The notes below the pieces were generated by a model. The model saw only the letters and a list, made by a program, of their open reading frames with translations, was not told the origin of the DNA and did not search any database. This document shows positions 1 through 11,609 of a stretch of DNA of 64,000 nucleotides, piece after piece; within the stretch, counting starts at the first letter, position 1, and each line of letters starts with the position of its first letter. The translations under genes and the position numbers were made by a program. Source of the DNA: Cryptomeria japonica (taxonomy: Eukaryota > Streptophyta > Pinopsida > Cupressales > Cupressaceae). The DNA is taken from assembly GCF_030272615.1 (NCBI RefSeq), contig NC_081405.1, positions 158,211,954 to 158,275,953 of the forward strand, given 5' to 3'.

Positions 1-1406
1 ATCACTCAAAGTGCCTCCAAGTTCTCTGATCTCGTTCACTACGGTATCAACCTTCTCAAAATAGCTCACAATATCCTCTCCTTATTCCATCCTTAGATTT
101 TCATATCTTCTCTGAGCAGCTAATCTCTTTGTCAGCTTGACTCTCTCATTCCCTTCATAGATGTCTTTTAACTTATCCAGACTTCAGTATTCAAAGAGAT
201 AACCTTAGTCAATTTAGTTTTTGATAATGCACTAAAAATAACATACCTTGCTTTTTCATTTTCTTCATAAGCTTGAATCTCATCTGGAGTATTGAGTCCA
301 TTCACCGGAAGAACATACTTAGTCTCCATAGCCTTCCAAGTATTGTAACCCAGAGAAACCAAATAACCTCTCATAGTCATATCCTGCATCTCATTCTTTG
401 TTGTACTAATTTCTTGTCTTAGCTTGTTTATCAGATCATTAAGAGTTTCCTTTTCATTTTCCTCATTCTGCATTTTTTCACAAAGTTCTCTTCTCTTATT
501 TCTTGAAATAGTAAAATTTACTTGAAGTGCTTGAATAATATCCTAAGAAGCCTTTAGATCATCTTCAAGTTTGATATTCTTCACCTTTTCTGCATCATAG
601 TCTGTAAGAGTTGTTTCCAATTGTTTTCTCAAGTTTTCCATCTCTACCGGTGACAAGATCTTCCTCAAGTTGCTAGGCTTTTGAAAATAGAGGACCAGGC
701 TCTGATACCAATTGTTAGGATTCCCAAAGATACTGAGAGGGGGGGTGAATTAGTATATAACCGGTATATAAATTTACTTGACTTAAAACATGAAAAATAT
801 ATTAAAATTGTGTGTCGGTAAACCAGAGATAATGCAGTAAACAAGAATAACAACAACAATAAGTGAATATTACTCTTACAATAAGGGCCTGCACATGCAG
901 GAAGGCCAAGTGCCTAGAGCTCATTGCTCAATTACAGAAGAAGTCACACTGACTTACAAAATGGATTATATTAATCCAAAGTCTTGTACTGCTTCCGATT
1001 AGCATCTGCTATGCTAGGTTCAATACCGGTTTAAGCTTTGCTACATACATAAACCCTTAACCAATAATTCGCATATTAGGTCTGCATAATTTTGCCTATC
1101 ACCTTATTTTTCACACACTTCCTATTACAAAATGATCTCATGCATATATGAGTCATATTACAACTTGCCATGTCGGCTTACAATGATTTTACAATTAATT
1201 ACAAAATAAATTTTAAACAAAATTAAAGTCGGCCAAGGTGTCGGTATCCTTCCTTTCACTATTGGTGTTCTGTATGTCGGTGTAGAGTCTATCGGTGTCG
1301 GTGCTGGTATCTTTGTCTTGATGGTATCATATGATTGCAAGGTTGCCATCAATGAAAAAACCTTCAATCACCTATAATTTCTCATCGGAGTGTGCATTTG
1401 CCAACA
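1..1406 (-). mobile_element. Ty1/copia-type LTR retrotransposon, 5' part (runs off the window)
   Basis: Read on the minus strand, an LTR (1406 down to 713) is followed at once by a primer-binding site complementary to initiator tRNA-Met (TGGTATCAGAGCC, about 698-710), the usual copia primer. Further on, 168-473 encodes a 101-residue piece that resembles copia Gag N-terminal regions by its spacing and its MRGYLVSLGYNTWKAME stretch. The rest of the element lies left of position 1. It is inserted in the same orientation into the element at 1407-7379, so it is the younger of the two. The visible coding part is broken in more than one place. Copia assignment rests mainly on the primer site. Confidence 0.75.
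713..1406 (-). repeat. 5' LTR of the copia-type element
   Basis: This 694-bp LTR begins TGTTGG and ends CCTAACA on the minus strand, giving the expected TG...CA ends with a short imperfect inverted repeat. Its downstream end abuts the tRNA-Met primer site. Near that end it carries a run of seven G (plus strand, about 738-744) inside a motif also found in the unrelated LTR at 6242-7379. Confidence 0.75.
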
Positions 1407-1816
1407 CATGACTCAAGTAATGAGGTAGCAACCTCACTTTCTATCTGCATTTGAGATACCTATTCTTCCATGGCATCAATGGTACTCATCTCTTCAGTTA
1501 CCGTTAAGGCTTCTAGATTGAGAAAGCAATTCTGAAGTATCTGTAGTCTGGGTAATAAGACCAGTTGAAGTTCCTGCAAATCTCTTATCCAGTTGCTAAT
1601 CTCCAATTCTATCATAGCAGACTAAAGCTGATACCGGTTAACTGTTTTCCCATATGTAGTGAAAGAATCATATGGCGTCTTGAAGTTGCTTATGTATGTC
1701 TGCAGATCTGATTGGAGTTTATCCTTTTGTGTGAGCACATCATCACAAAATAGATGGGGTTGGCTGATTTTTCTCAACAGTAGTTTTCCCTCATCCATAA
1801 CATCTCTTATATCCTT

Positions 1817-4488
1817 CTATTGTTTCTGAAGTTGAGACTGGAGCTCATTCAGTTTCTTGACTAAGGCAATGTTTAGTGCCTTTTGATGCTTCTTCTGTGC
1901 ATTTGCTTCATCAACTTCTTCCAGGCATTGTACCTGGTCCTCTACAACGATACATAGAAGTTTTAGCTTGGCCAGAGAGGAATCGGTACTGGGGAGGTTA
2001 GTACCTGGAATCAAACTGGTGAGGGTGTCAACCGCAGTTTGAATGACATCCTGTTCCTTTTTCCTCCTTAATATTTCCAATCTTTCTTGTGAAAGCTTTA
2101 TGCTTTGCAACAGCTCCAATTCATCTGCAGATTGGAGGTCAATAGGGCTGGTGATGTCAACCGGTTTGGCTTGACCACCGGTTGCCTTTGGAGTCTTCGC
2201 TTGTTTGGCTTTCTCTGTTTCCTCCTTCTTTGCGGCTCTTTTCTTTTTTGCTTCTTCTTTCCTTAGTTCTTCCTTCTTCTTATCTTCTTCCTGCTTCTTA
2301 TTTTCTTCCTCCTTTTTCTTCTTCTCCTCTTCTTTCCTCTTCTCCTCTTCTTTCCTCTTCTCTTCCTCTTTCTTTTTCTCTTCCTCTTTATTTTTCTCTT
2401 CCTCTTTCTCCGCTTTCTCCTTATCAGCCTTTTCCTTGTCCAGTTTCTCCTTTTCTGCTTGTTCTTTATCCTGCTTCTCCTTCGCTGTGTTTTCTTTATC
2501 CTGTTTCTCCTTCTCTCTGTCTAGAGTGACATCTTCAACATCCAATGCATCAACATCAATAGTGTCAACCTGTTCTGTAACTCTTTCTCCTTCACCATCA
2601 AATACCTCATCCGATTTGGCTGAGGATAGGTTAGGGTCTTGTTCGGCCTTCTTGTTGGCCTCAAACACTTGATGTAACCAGACAACAACTTTGACATGTA
2701 AATGAGTGTCCTTTTCCACTTCAAAGGTTTTGCCTTCTAGCAACCCGAGTCTTCTTCTTCTCATGAAGAAGAGACCTTTATGCGTGTCCATTATCTCAAA
2801 TAATTCGAAATTGGAGGCTTCAAGAAAGTACTGAGCAAATATTTTCTCCCTTATTTCATGTTCTTTCTCAATGGCAATGCGCCATTTATTGTCCAAAGAA
2901 TCAGGTGTCACCGATCTAATTTCAGATGGCAACTGGTCATTCATACACAAACATTTTATCATTTCCTGTTCTACTTCTTCCTTCTCATTATCCGAAAAAT
3001 CATCAAAATATTCTTTCAAGTCATCAAGCACATTTCTCTTAATATTCTTTAAATTCCTTTGACAATGTGTCAAAGGCTTGTAAGAAGAGATGTCTATATT
3101 TACTGGTGTTGATGATGCAGGTGCAGTACCGGTAGACTTAGCCTTCTTGCTTGATTGTCGGGTTTTCTTAGGCTGCACTTCCGGTTTGGTATCCTCGGAC
3201 TCCGGTGAGTTGTTTTTGGTCTTCCGCTTCCTCTCAAATATTTTAGCAGGTGCAACTTCCAGTTTCTTCTTGGCTGGTGATTTCTTGGTCACTTTTGGAC
3301 TTGTTGAGGTAACCGGTGTTGATACTGATGGCACTACCTTGCCCTTTTTCACTGTAGGATTTTCAACTAGTGTTACCCTTTCCAAGTAGGTGTCGGTTTG
3401 CTTTTTCTTTGCATCAAGAGGTGAGGCAAGCAGGATAGAGGTATATCCATATAACATGTCGTACATCACATCACATCCCATAGGTTCTACTTCTTCCTTT
3501 CAAGGCTCTACCGCTTCCATTATACATTCATCTACTTTTATGGTAAAGCAGATGTCCTCTTCATATTTCTTAATAATATCTTCAGATATCCTCATCCTTT
3601 GACTCATCTTCCACTTGAATTCATCAAAGTATTTATTCAAGACCTCAGGATACTTGGTTCCCACCGCTTGGAGACTTTCCCTAATTTGTTTAGTGACCGG
3701 TTGATCAACAAACCATAGAATATCACCAACTCCTGGAAAATAGCCTTGGAAGTAGAAAAATAGGCCGACCAGAAGTTGTCCAAATCTGAACCTCAGAGCA
3801 CTGTCCTGTATGATGGACTTTAGGTTCAACAGAAGTTGTTTTTGCAAACAGGTACACAAATCAAATGAGGCATCTTCCTTAATCATTCTGTATGTGACAT
3901 TCACTACAGTAGGGACAGAGTTTATTCGGCTAGCATAAACACCCGGTAGCCAATCACCATGCAGACATACTTGACCAAATCATCTTTGATGGGTTTGACA
4001 GTCATCCCCCAATGATCGCTCAGAGAACCGATGGGCTTAGTCATTTTAGTCTTGATGACCTTCCTTAGGGCTGGCACCTCACCAATGTTGCAGAAACCGG
4101 TGACGGCATGAATTGCTTCAGGTGTTATGTCATGAGTCCTCTCGAGATACATTTTGTCACCATGTACTCTACTCAGGATGATGTGGATGTATTCTTTAGT
4201 GAACTCTTCAAGAAAATAAACAACATTATGTAGTTTCTTCCTCTCTAGGATGTTGTATTTCAGTTTGATTTTATTGTCATCCCCACAAAACAGACCTAGC
4301 TAGGAATGAATCACTAGGGATCCTAGGTCTTCCAATTTATAGTCAATGTACCCTGAAATATCTTCTTCAACAATGACTCTCGCAAGTATTTGGGACAGGG
4401 CATTGTATTTCATTTTCCTTTGAATAAATTCAGCTGAGTCCATAGGTACATTAGAACTGGAGTGCGATGCAGAAGCCACGATTAACAA
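1817..4488 (-). pseudogene. Second coding region of the same LTR element: charged protein of unknown function
   Basis: Several open stretches on the minus strand, the longest 554 codons (1817-3481), look like the remains of one coding region downstream of the zinc-knuckle gene. The upstream part is globular and somewhat hydrophobic. The long part begins with basic, S/T/P-rich linkers and then has about 110 residues made almost entirely of K, E, Q and D in short repeats, a likely single alpha-helix or coiled coil, followed by a leucine-rich helical tail. I do not recognise the family. The region is broken in a few places. The pyrimidine-rich complementary strand gives long but meaningless open frames. 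Confidence 0.5.
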
Positions 4489-4967
4489 GAATTTTGAGAA
4501 ATACCTTCACAATTTTGAAATTTAGGGTTTGCCAATGTAGCTCACACCACACCACTTTGGTTGCTTGATTACCGCTTAGTGTTCTTCACCAATAGGTTGA
4601 AAATATCTCTGGATTCTTCTACAAGATTTGAATTCTCTGAATCGCAAGTCGAATTGCCTTTTGTCGTTCTATTCTTGAAAATTTCTTCATTCGTAAATTG
4701 ATAAGTGAAAATGACGTTAAGAATCCCTTTTAAACAAATTCTTCACCTACCATAATAAATGCTCCATCGCTAGGGTACAAACCCTAATTTTGTCTTGTAC
4801 CGCTTCAAAAACTTCTACCGATTGATAGCTAACATATACCGGTTTGGGTCTTTACCGATATAAATCGGGGGTTCAAAACATTTCACCGATTTGTTCCCCC
4901 TAAGCTTTTTTGAAGCTCAGTTTGTTGGTTCAGAGACTTCCACACTAGGTGCAGAAACCGGTTCATC

Positions 4968-6203
4968 CTATGATACTTCTTCAGATTTCTTTTTCCAAGT
5001 TTTATTCATTCTCGCTTGAACAATTTCAACATCAATCTCCCCTTCCGGAGTGATCGATATATCATCCGATAGGTTCTTTCTCATTCTGCAGGTTTTGGCA
5101 GTGTGTCCCGGTTTGTTGCAATGATAGCATGCTATTACAGGTGTTCTCCATGGTCCATTATTCATACTACCATTCTTCCTTCTACATGTTGCAGTAGTGT
5201 GACCGCTACCATGGCAGACTAAACAAGTTGCTCTCCAACCGGTTGCCGCTTGATAGCCACCTAACCGATGGTCATAGGTATTATACCGGTTAATATTATG
5301 GTTCACAGAGGGTTCTAGAACAACTCCTTGAGTTCTTTGAGGATATCTCCCAGTGTTGTTCACAACAGACCTGCATTCAAATTCTCTATGCCCAAACTTG
5401 TTGCATGCATAACAGTTTCCATTGAATCTATTGGATCTAGGCTTATTGTTTAGAAAATAAGGAAAATTATTGTAGGCCTTATTTCTACACACATTAGCAG
5501 TATGTCCTTCTATGAGATAATTAAAGAAAACAGGTTTAAAATTTTTCTTACCTTTATCCTTTGATGTTGGTTGCTTCTTTGATGCTACATCTTTTGTTCC
5601 AGAGGTCTCACTGTCCTCATAACCGGAGAAACCAAGTTCAATGGTATTCTTTACCGGTTTTGCTGATTCAAGCTTTTGCTCTAGCTTAACAGTACTCTGA
5701 TTGAATTTGGCAAGTATTTCCTTTGACTCAGTGAGTTCCTTGGAAATAGAAGCATTGGATTCCTTCAAGGTTGCATTCTCAGAAATAGCCATGTTTAGTT
5801 CACCTTGCATTTCTTCTTTTTCCACTTTACTCTCTTGGAGATGAGCAGTAAGGGCACTGATTTCTTGCTTTAGCTTGGAGATCTCATGATCTTTGTCTTT
5901 TACTAGATCTCTAGCTTTCCTTTGGTTCTCAAGCTCTTGACACATTCTAATAGTCAGTCCTTCCAGCTCCCTTCTCAGGTTGACATTAGATTCATTCAGT
6001 TTTTCAACTTCTTCAACTAGGGCATCCATGTCTACTTCATCAAAAGAACTATTTTCAGTAAGCTCCATCAGTTTCTCAGTATGCTCTCTTCTTTTTGCCA
6101 GAGAGGCTTTATACTTGACTTTGAATTCATCATATGCTCTCTCAGCTTGAGTGAGATGATGAGTAAGTTCCCTCACAGTGTATTCCCCCATATCTCCTTC
6201 CAA
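4968..6203 (-). CDS. Gag-like coiled-coil protein with three CCHC zinc knuckles (411 aa)
   Basis: The frame is open for 411 codons and starts 38 bp inside the LTR boundary. Residues 1 to about 185 are rich in E, K, L and Q with heptad-like spacing, predicting a long coiled coil. The C-terminal half is basic and holds three clean CX2CX4HX4C knuckles (CYACNKFGHREFEC, CLVCHGSGHTTATC, CYHCNKPGHTAKTC) plus one degenerate knuckle before them. Nucleic-acid binding and self-association, as in Gag nucleocapsids, is the natural reading. Unlike ordinary copia Gag it has no recognisable UBN2-type N-terminal fold and no protease after the knuckles. It is part of the fossil LTR element, not a host gene. 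Confidence 0.7.
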   Translation of the reverse strand: MEGDMGEYTVRELTHHLTQAERAYDEFKVKYKASLAKRREHTEKLMELTENSSFDEVDMDALVEEVEKLNESNVNLRRELEGLTIRMCQELENQRKARDLVKDKDHEISKLKQEISALTAHLQESKVEKEEMQGELNMAISENATLKESNASISKELTESKEILAKFNQSTVKLEQKLESAKPVKNTIELGFSGYEDSETSGTKDVASKKQPTSKDKGKKNFKPVFFNYLIEGHTANVCRNKAYNNFPYFLNNKPRSNRFNGNCYACNKFGHREFECRSVVNNTGRYPQRTQGVVLEPSVNHNINRYNTYDHRLGGYQAATGWRATCLVCHGSGHTTATCRRKNGSMNNGPWRTPVIACYHCNKPGHTAKTCRMRKNLSDDISITPEGEIDVEIVQARMNKTWKKKSEEVS

Positions 6204-6241
6204 GTGGTTAGACTTATAGAAAGGTTGACTTTGATACCAAT

Positions 6242-7379
6242 TGATGAATACTAAGAGGGGGGGTGAATTAGTATGCCAAAAAATACTGAACTCAAACTCT
6301 TAAATAGTTTAACAGATAACCGATACAATAGATTTTCTAATAAACCGATTAAGATAAATGCAAACCAAATAGCAAACAAAGCATTCACCCACAAGAGCAC
6401 AATCACCATAACACATGATGTTTTGACGTGGAAACCCAAATGGGAGAAACCACGGTGAGAAAAAAATCACAAGTAACTATTTGCAGAATAGAAACCAGAC
6501 CAGTTAAGGTCAAACTGGTTAAGGTCATACAATGTTCTTCACCAAAACAGATCTTGTTAGGAATCTAGATCTTTGTTAGAGATAAGTCATGTTAAAGACT
6601 ACCTTGTGAGAGGATTTCAGATTCATAGTAGTGAACCACCTTGTTAGAGGATTTACAAAGGCTTTGCTAGGCCTACTCGGTTAAGGGTTTCAGACTTGTC
6701 GAAGATGTGAGTAATCAACAAGTGAGTGATCTAAATACTAACACATTATGCTTGGTTAGATCCATGATAGCTCATTGTTAATGCATTTCAACATTACTTC
6801 AATCTTCAATATCTCCACACTCCTACTCTTCATACAAACCTAATCTTCTCTTCTGTGATCGCACATACAAAAACCTCATCAACATCTAAAACCCTAGACA
6901 TGATGTCCTTATAAAGGAGTCTGATTTCATGTCGGTCCAATAGGATTACATTATAAGTTCCTAGGTTCAGTGCATCTAGACACATTTGGTAACATGACAC
7001 AAAATCACCGCCAAAGTGTCGGAGGATGATAACTCATCACAGAAATATCGGTTGGTAACTCGTCACAGAGTAATATCAGTTCATACAATTTACCGATTAC
7101 TGGTTGTCAAAAATGAAGACTGGAAAATGTTAACTACCGCTTTGTTCCTTCGTACCTCTTGAGTTCCTCGAACCTCTTGAGGTCTTCATACCGATTGAGG
7201 TCTTCAGTCAATTTGTGATCAATAAACATCTTCTGCAAAACACCGATAGTCTGAAGACTATAATACATAATACCGGTTGGAATAATTATCGGTTGAGCAT
7301 AACTCATACATAAAGAAAGTGTACACAAAGCAAGTGTGTGTCCATCAATGAAAATCACAACATCATCAATATGCCAACA
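6242..7379 (-). repeat. 5' LTR of the zinc-knuckle element
   Basis: The LTR is about 1138 bp, starting TGTTGGCATA and ending ATTCATCA on the minus strand, directly before the primer-like site. A G7 run with its flanks (plus strand about 6255-6272) matches the equivalent place in the copia LTR at 713-1406. The outer limit at 7379 is inferred from the TG start, because no second LTR is available to align. Confidence 0.6.
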
Positions 7380-8269
7380 AGAATGGCTTCCTTCCAAACA
7401 ATTTATTGACTGTATAGTCGACAAGGCAGATTAGAATGCAACCCAGTTTGACCACAATGAGGTTGAATGTATAGTTTGGTAAAAATCCATGATAGGATAT
7501 ATTCATTGACTACTCTTCTAAGTATCTCTTGCCATGACAGATTTGTGGAGCTTTAACAAACTTCTGGACCATAGTTTTCTAAGAAAAATCTATTGAGATA
7601 GTTGGTTTGCCATGATTCTAGATTTACCTTGAATAATCTTGAATAGAAAGATGGTCTAGTTGGAAAGAGATTATCATCACAAGGGTATGGATAGACAAAG
7701 AGTTGGTGAACAATATGAGCATGCTTCACAATCCATTCTTGTTGTGCTCAAATGCGTGGTTATGGGATGTGAACTGGCTATTTGGTGGGTGGAATTGCTG
7801 AGTGCGAGGAGGGATAAGATTCATGGAGGTGAGTTAGGATTTCATCATTTGCATAAGTTGGAGGGAGAGTTGCAATAAGACCCTGAGTTGTTATTGTCTG
7901 ATGGGCCTTCAAATAGTTTCCCCTATCATGTTCATAATTTTGAACAATCTGATAGCGTTCATCTCTCTTTGAGACATCCACGCTCAGTTGTGTCCATGTT
8001 TGATGTCTAAAATGTATCATTATGACTTCTTCATAGTAATCTGCATCATGGTATAAATTACAAATATATCATGTGTCCTGAAAGTTGAACTATGGAATGT
8101 AGCGTTTAGTGTACACTACTACATAGTACAACAATGATTGGTGATTTACAAACTAGGACATGACAATAACCATGACTATGACGGTTAAAGGATAATAAGG
8201 TTTTGTGTGGAGGAAGTGAAACAGTTACGGTATAGAGTGTGAAACAAAATGCTATAAATAATAATTAAA
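7380..8269. other. Intergenic, nothing recognised
   Basis: Ordinary AT-rich sequence between the outer LTR and the first tandem repeats. Short open frames exist on both strands, but none has a recognisable motif or a credible start context. Confidence 0.5.
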
Positions 8270-8590
8270 TTATGTAGAAACATACACATCTGTATATACA
8301 TATATGTACATATAGGCAAGTACCGAAATTTTCATACACAAATGCACATATATGTATGTACAAATGTGTATGTAGAGATATGTATATACATATATGTACA
8401 TCTGCTCTATGTACATCAACTCAAAATACATATCAATATATACATATATGTACATCACCTCTATAGGTACATATATGTACATCACCTCTATAGGTACAAA
8501 TTTGTATATACATAGATGTACATGTATGTAAATACACATACATACAATAGTTGGAAATGTATATGTATGTAGATACAGATATATATTTCC
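8270..8590. repeat. Imperfect TACATATATG(T)-type microsatellite
   Basis: Variants of the self-complementary unit ACATATATGTAC recur about every 20-40 bp, mixed with CTCTATAGGTACA spacers. The apparent Tyr/Ile/Val-rich open frames here are translated microsatellite, not genes. A related short patch recurs at about 9010-9090. Confidence 0.8.
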
Positions 8591-8639
8591 AATTGCCAAT
8601 TAATTCAATTTTGTTTGTAGATACAGCCATGTAGACTCA

Positions 8640-9355
8640 ATGTTTGGATTATGATGGTTTTGCTCTCAATTGCATTGTGTCACTGTTTGATTGACCATTT
8701 CATTGGATATTTTAATGTCAATGTGTGGATGGCTATTTGAATTGGTCTGAAGCCACTCAATTTTATTCATGAGAGATCAATTGGAAGAGTTACAGTACAA
8801 TTATATTTATGTTCTATTGAGTTAGTGTTTGATTGTTTGTTTCTTTCGCTGTTTGAGAAAATGATTGAATGTCTGTTTGAATTGGCATGAAGGCACTCAT
8901 TATCATTGATTGAGGGTTCATTTTTAGTCATCTACACTTATATGTTTGTTCAATTGTGCATTTGGATCTGCATTTTGATGTTTGAATTGGGCTTATATGT
9001 ATGTTTGTTAATATATGTACATCATCTCTATATGGCCATATCTGTATATACATATATGTACACATATTTGTATATACATATAAATAAATCAGCTCTATAT
9101 GTATATTTCATTGATGAAGAGTTCATTTGGAAGATTTGTATAGTTATATGTATGTACTATTGAGTCACTATTTGATTATCTGTTTCATTGCATGTTTGAG
9201 TAAATGATTGAATGTCTGTTCAAATCGGCATGAAGGCCCTCATTTTCATTGATGGAGGGTTCATTTTTAGTCATGTACACTTATATGTTTGTTCAATTGT
9301 GCATTTGGATCTGGATTTCGATGTTTGAATTGGACTTATATGTATATTGAATTGG
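8640..9355. repeat. Degenerate tandem duplication, 343-bp period
   Basis: The segment around 8814-8985 is repeated at about 9157-9330 with an offset of 343 bp. Shared landmarks are CTATTGAGT, GAATGTCTGTT, GGCATGAAGG and GAGGGTTCATTTTTAGTCAT. A more diverged copy starts about 140 bp earlier (GAATTGG near 8739). The microsatellite patch at 9010-9090 lies inside the repeat. Confidence 0.8.
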
Positions 9356-9387
9356 TTGTTTGAAAATAGAGTTTTGTGAAAGTTTAA

Positions 9388-9389
<2 letters not shown>

Positions 9390-9470
<81 letters not shown>
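9390..9470. repeat. (AT)n microsatellite, about 40 units
   Basis: An uninterrupted AT dinucleotide run ends in a short AC run. A second short AT run lies at about 9505-9519. Confidence 0.98.
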
Positions 9471-9476
<6 letters not shown>

Positions 9477-9539
9477 TATGAAATAAAGAAATTTGATAGT
9501 AAGTATATATATATATATACTTCAAGACATATGTATACG

Positions 9540-10500
9540 TGGACACCCTGAAGATGGGGTGCTCACGTTCTGGCTCCTCTCCCACATTATCCATTAAATG
9601 TGAAAAGGACGACAATTATATGTCATGAAGTCGGAATTGAAAAGGGACACCCTTTTTAATTTCGAAAACATTTGGCAATAAATGACATTAATGTTGGGAA
9701 TATGAGGTGGTGGTTGCATAATGAGTAGGGAATGTTGGGAAAATCTTAGAAGAGATTTGGCTAGCCACCATTTCTTGAAAGCATTTGTGAGGAGATATTA
9801 AATAACCCTTGAATGGTTGTATTAATAGGGGTGAAGTATGTAATGCGTGGACAATTTCGTTTATTTGAAGTAGTGTGCAGGGAAGGGGAAGTAGTTGGGA
9901 ATTGTAGGTAACCATGGAAGCTACATTCAGTCTCTACACAACAAAGCAATACCTCACATTTCTTGGGAAAATATCTGACAAGAGATTGAAGTCAATTTTC
10001 AAGCACCATGATGAAGAATTTCTTACGATACTGAAGGTGTATCTTGGTGAATGTTTCATGGAAACAGAGTAGTGAATGTTTCATGGAAATGGAACATAGG
10101 TACCACACCAATGTAGATATTGTGAGTATGGCAGTTGCATGGGGGCTAGAGATTGGGAAGAATGCTGAAAATGTTACATGGCTATTGCAGGGAATAGTGG
10201 GGTAGGAATGGTTGTCTGGCCTGCAACCTTTTCTTAGTAGGGCCATCCCTGAAATTGGTTTTGATCTTCAGAATGGGGCTAAAGAGGGAGGAGTGACTAC
10301 CATCTTCCCATTTATTAGATGGAGAGTAGGGGAGGACCAAGAAACTAGGAGGTTGGAAGCGGTCATGGGGTGGATATTGTTGGAACAATATGTTTGTGAA
10401 AAAGAAGGTGGTGTAGAGGTGGGAGGTGGGGTGGGGATGAAGGTGACAAGCAGTGCCCACTGCAAACAAAAAGGGAGTTGGCAAACATCTAGGTAACTAG
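9540..10500 (+). other. Less AT-rich segment with coding-like stretches, unidentified
   Basis: This segment is less AT-rich than its surroundings and has open stretches on both strands, for example plus-strand 10212-10496. There is no start context, splice structure or motif that I recognise. It may be a decayed gene fragment or part of an old mobile element. Confidence 0.2.
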
Positions 10501-11609
10501 GCCCATGGGGGTCCGCAAGAAATAAGAATTGCTAATGTATGACAATTGTTTTTTGCTTGCATTTTGGTAAGGTATTGATAGTGTTTTTTTAAAAATAGAC
10601 AAGTTATTTTATTATAGTAGTTAAAAAAAAGTTTTGGATTGTGAAGAAGATTAAAACTTGGGAAAAAATATTTCTTTGTGTGATTTTGTGTCTTCTTGCA
10701 CCTTTGCAACATGTTATGTATTCTTTCTCCTCTTCGCTTCTTGATCCTCTTCACTTCTTCATGCTCTATCTTCTTGCTCCACTGAATGAAATGGGAAGAT
10801 TTGATGTCCACATTTATAGATGAGAATTTGAATTTGAATCGAAGTCCTTTAATATCTTTACCTAGTGTGTTGCATTTGAAATTTTGAATATTCATTTTTT
10901 TCCATTTATGTCTAAGTCGATTGTTTTGGTTGTTAAATTCGTGGCCTTACATAATCAGTGTGATGGATGCAGGTGATATGACCAGTGACGATGTTGAAGT
11001 GACCATATATGGCTGGTTCGACTTGGACAAATGGGATGACGAGTGTGGAAAGGTGTCGAAAGGGTCCCATGGTCTGACGTACACTTGGACAACTAGTGAC
11101 CATCAAGAGACCTTTGTGTGGCCACATCACTATCCATGGGTGCTCATGTGGCATGAGGTTGTTGTCATGTCATTTTGTATTGGTGGAACGTGGATGTCTG
11201 AAGGGTTGAATAGTTATACTTTTAATGTTTAATGCAAACACAATATTTTTATTGTGGTCCCATTATTGGGCATGTACTGTTTTATGACTGAACACGAAAC
11301 CTTTATTTTGAATTAATATGCATTGTTTTAATATTTTGTTATGAACTTAAAGTTTTATATTTGGAATGGGAACGAAATAGTTTTTGACTAATACGTGTGT
11401 ATATGTTATGGTGTTATTGATTGGTTCTGGCTTGTACATGTGTTGGTACCTGTGTCAACACGTATTGGATGGTTAGGCAGTCATCTATGGGCCCCTAACC
11501 GCCTCAATGCTATCGCACGTTTAGATCCTGCGCACGTTTTGGCTCCTCTCTCCCCTATGGCACTGGCTAAGCAACAATGTAAACTGCACCTGCTTAGCCT
11601 ATGCCCCTC
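10501..11609. other. Intergenic, nothing firm
   Basis: An open stretch at 10921-11232 (+) is W-rich with no family resemblance that I can see. No repeats, RNA genes or other signals were found before the foldback starts. Confidence 0.4.

Larger units (their letters stand above)
1407..7379 (-). mobile_element. LTR retroelement with zinc-knuckle protein and extra charged coding region; no pol visible
   Basis: On the minus strand the order is: LTR (7379 to 6242), a primer-like site resembling TGGTATCAAAGTC (about 6228-6240), an intact coding region with three CCHC zinc knuckles (6203-4968), then a long second coding region (4488 to about 1817). No protease, integrase or reverse transcriptase is visible in the 6 kb present. 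The element is cut by the younger copia insertion at 1406/1407, so its far end, including any pol genes, is beyond the window. The second coding region carries a handful of breaks. I read it as an old, possibly non-autonomous element. Confidence 0.65.

Noticed and set aside
698-712. tRNA gene fragment
   Set aside because: Only the short tRNA-complementary primer site is present; there is no tRNA cloverleaf sequence.
2182-2672. Long plus-strand open frames rich in Ser, Phe and Leu
   Set aside because: They are the complement of the K/E-rich coding region on the minus strand; pyrimidine-rich codons rarely give stops.
9271-9615. Open frames of alternating Tyr-Ile
   Set aside because: They are translated (AT)n microsatellite.
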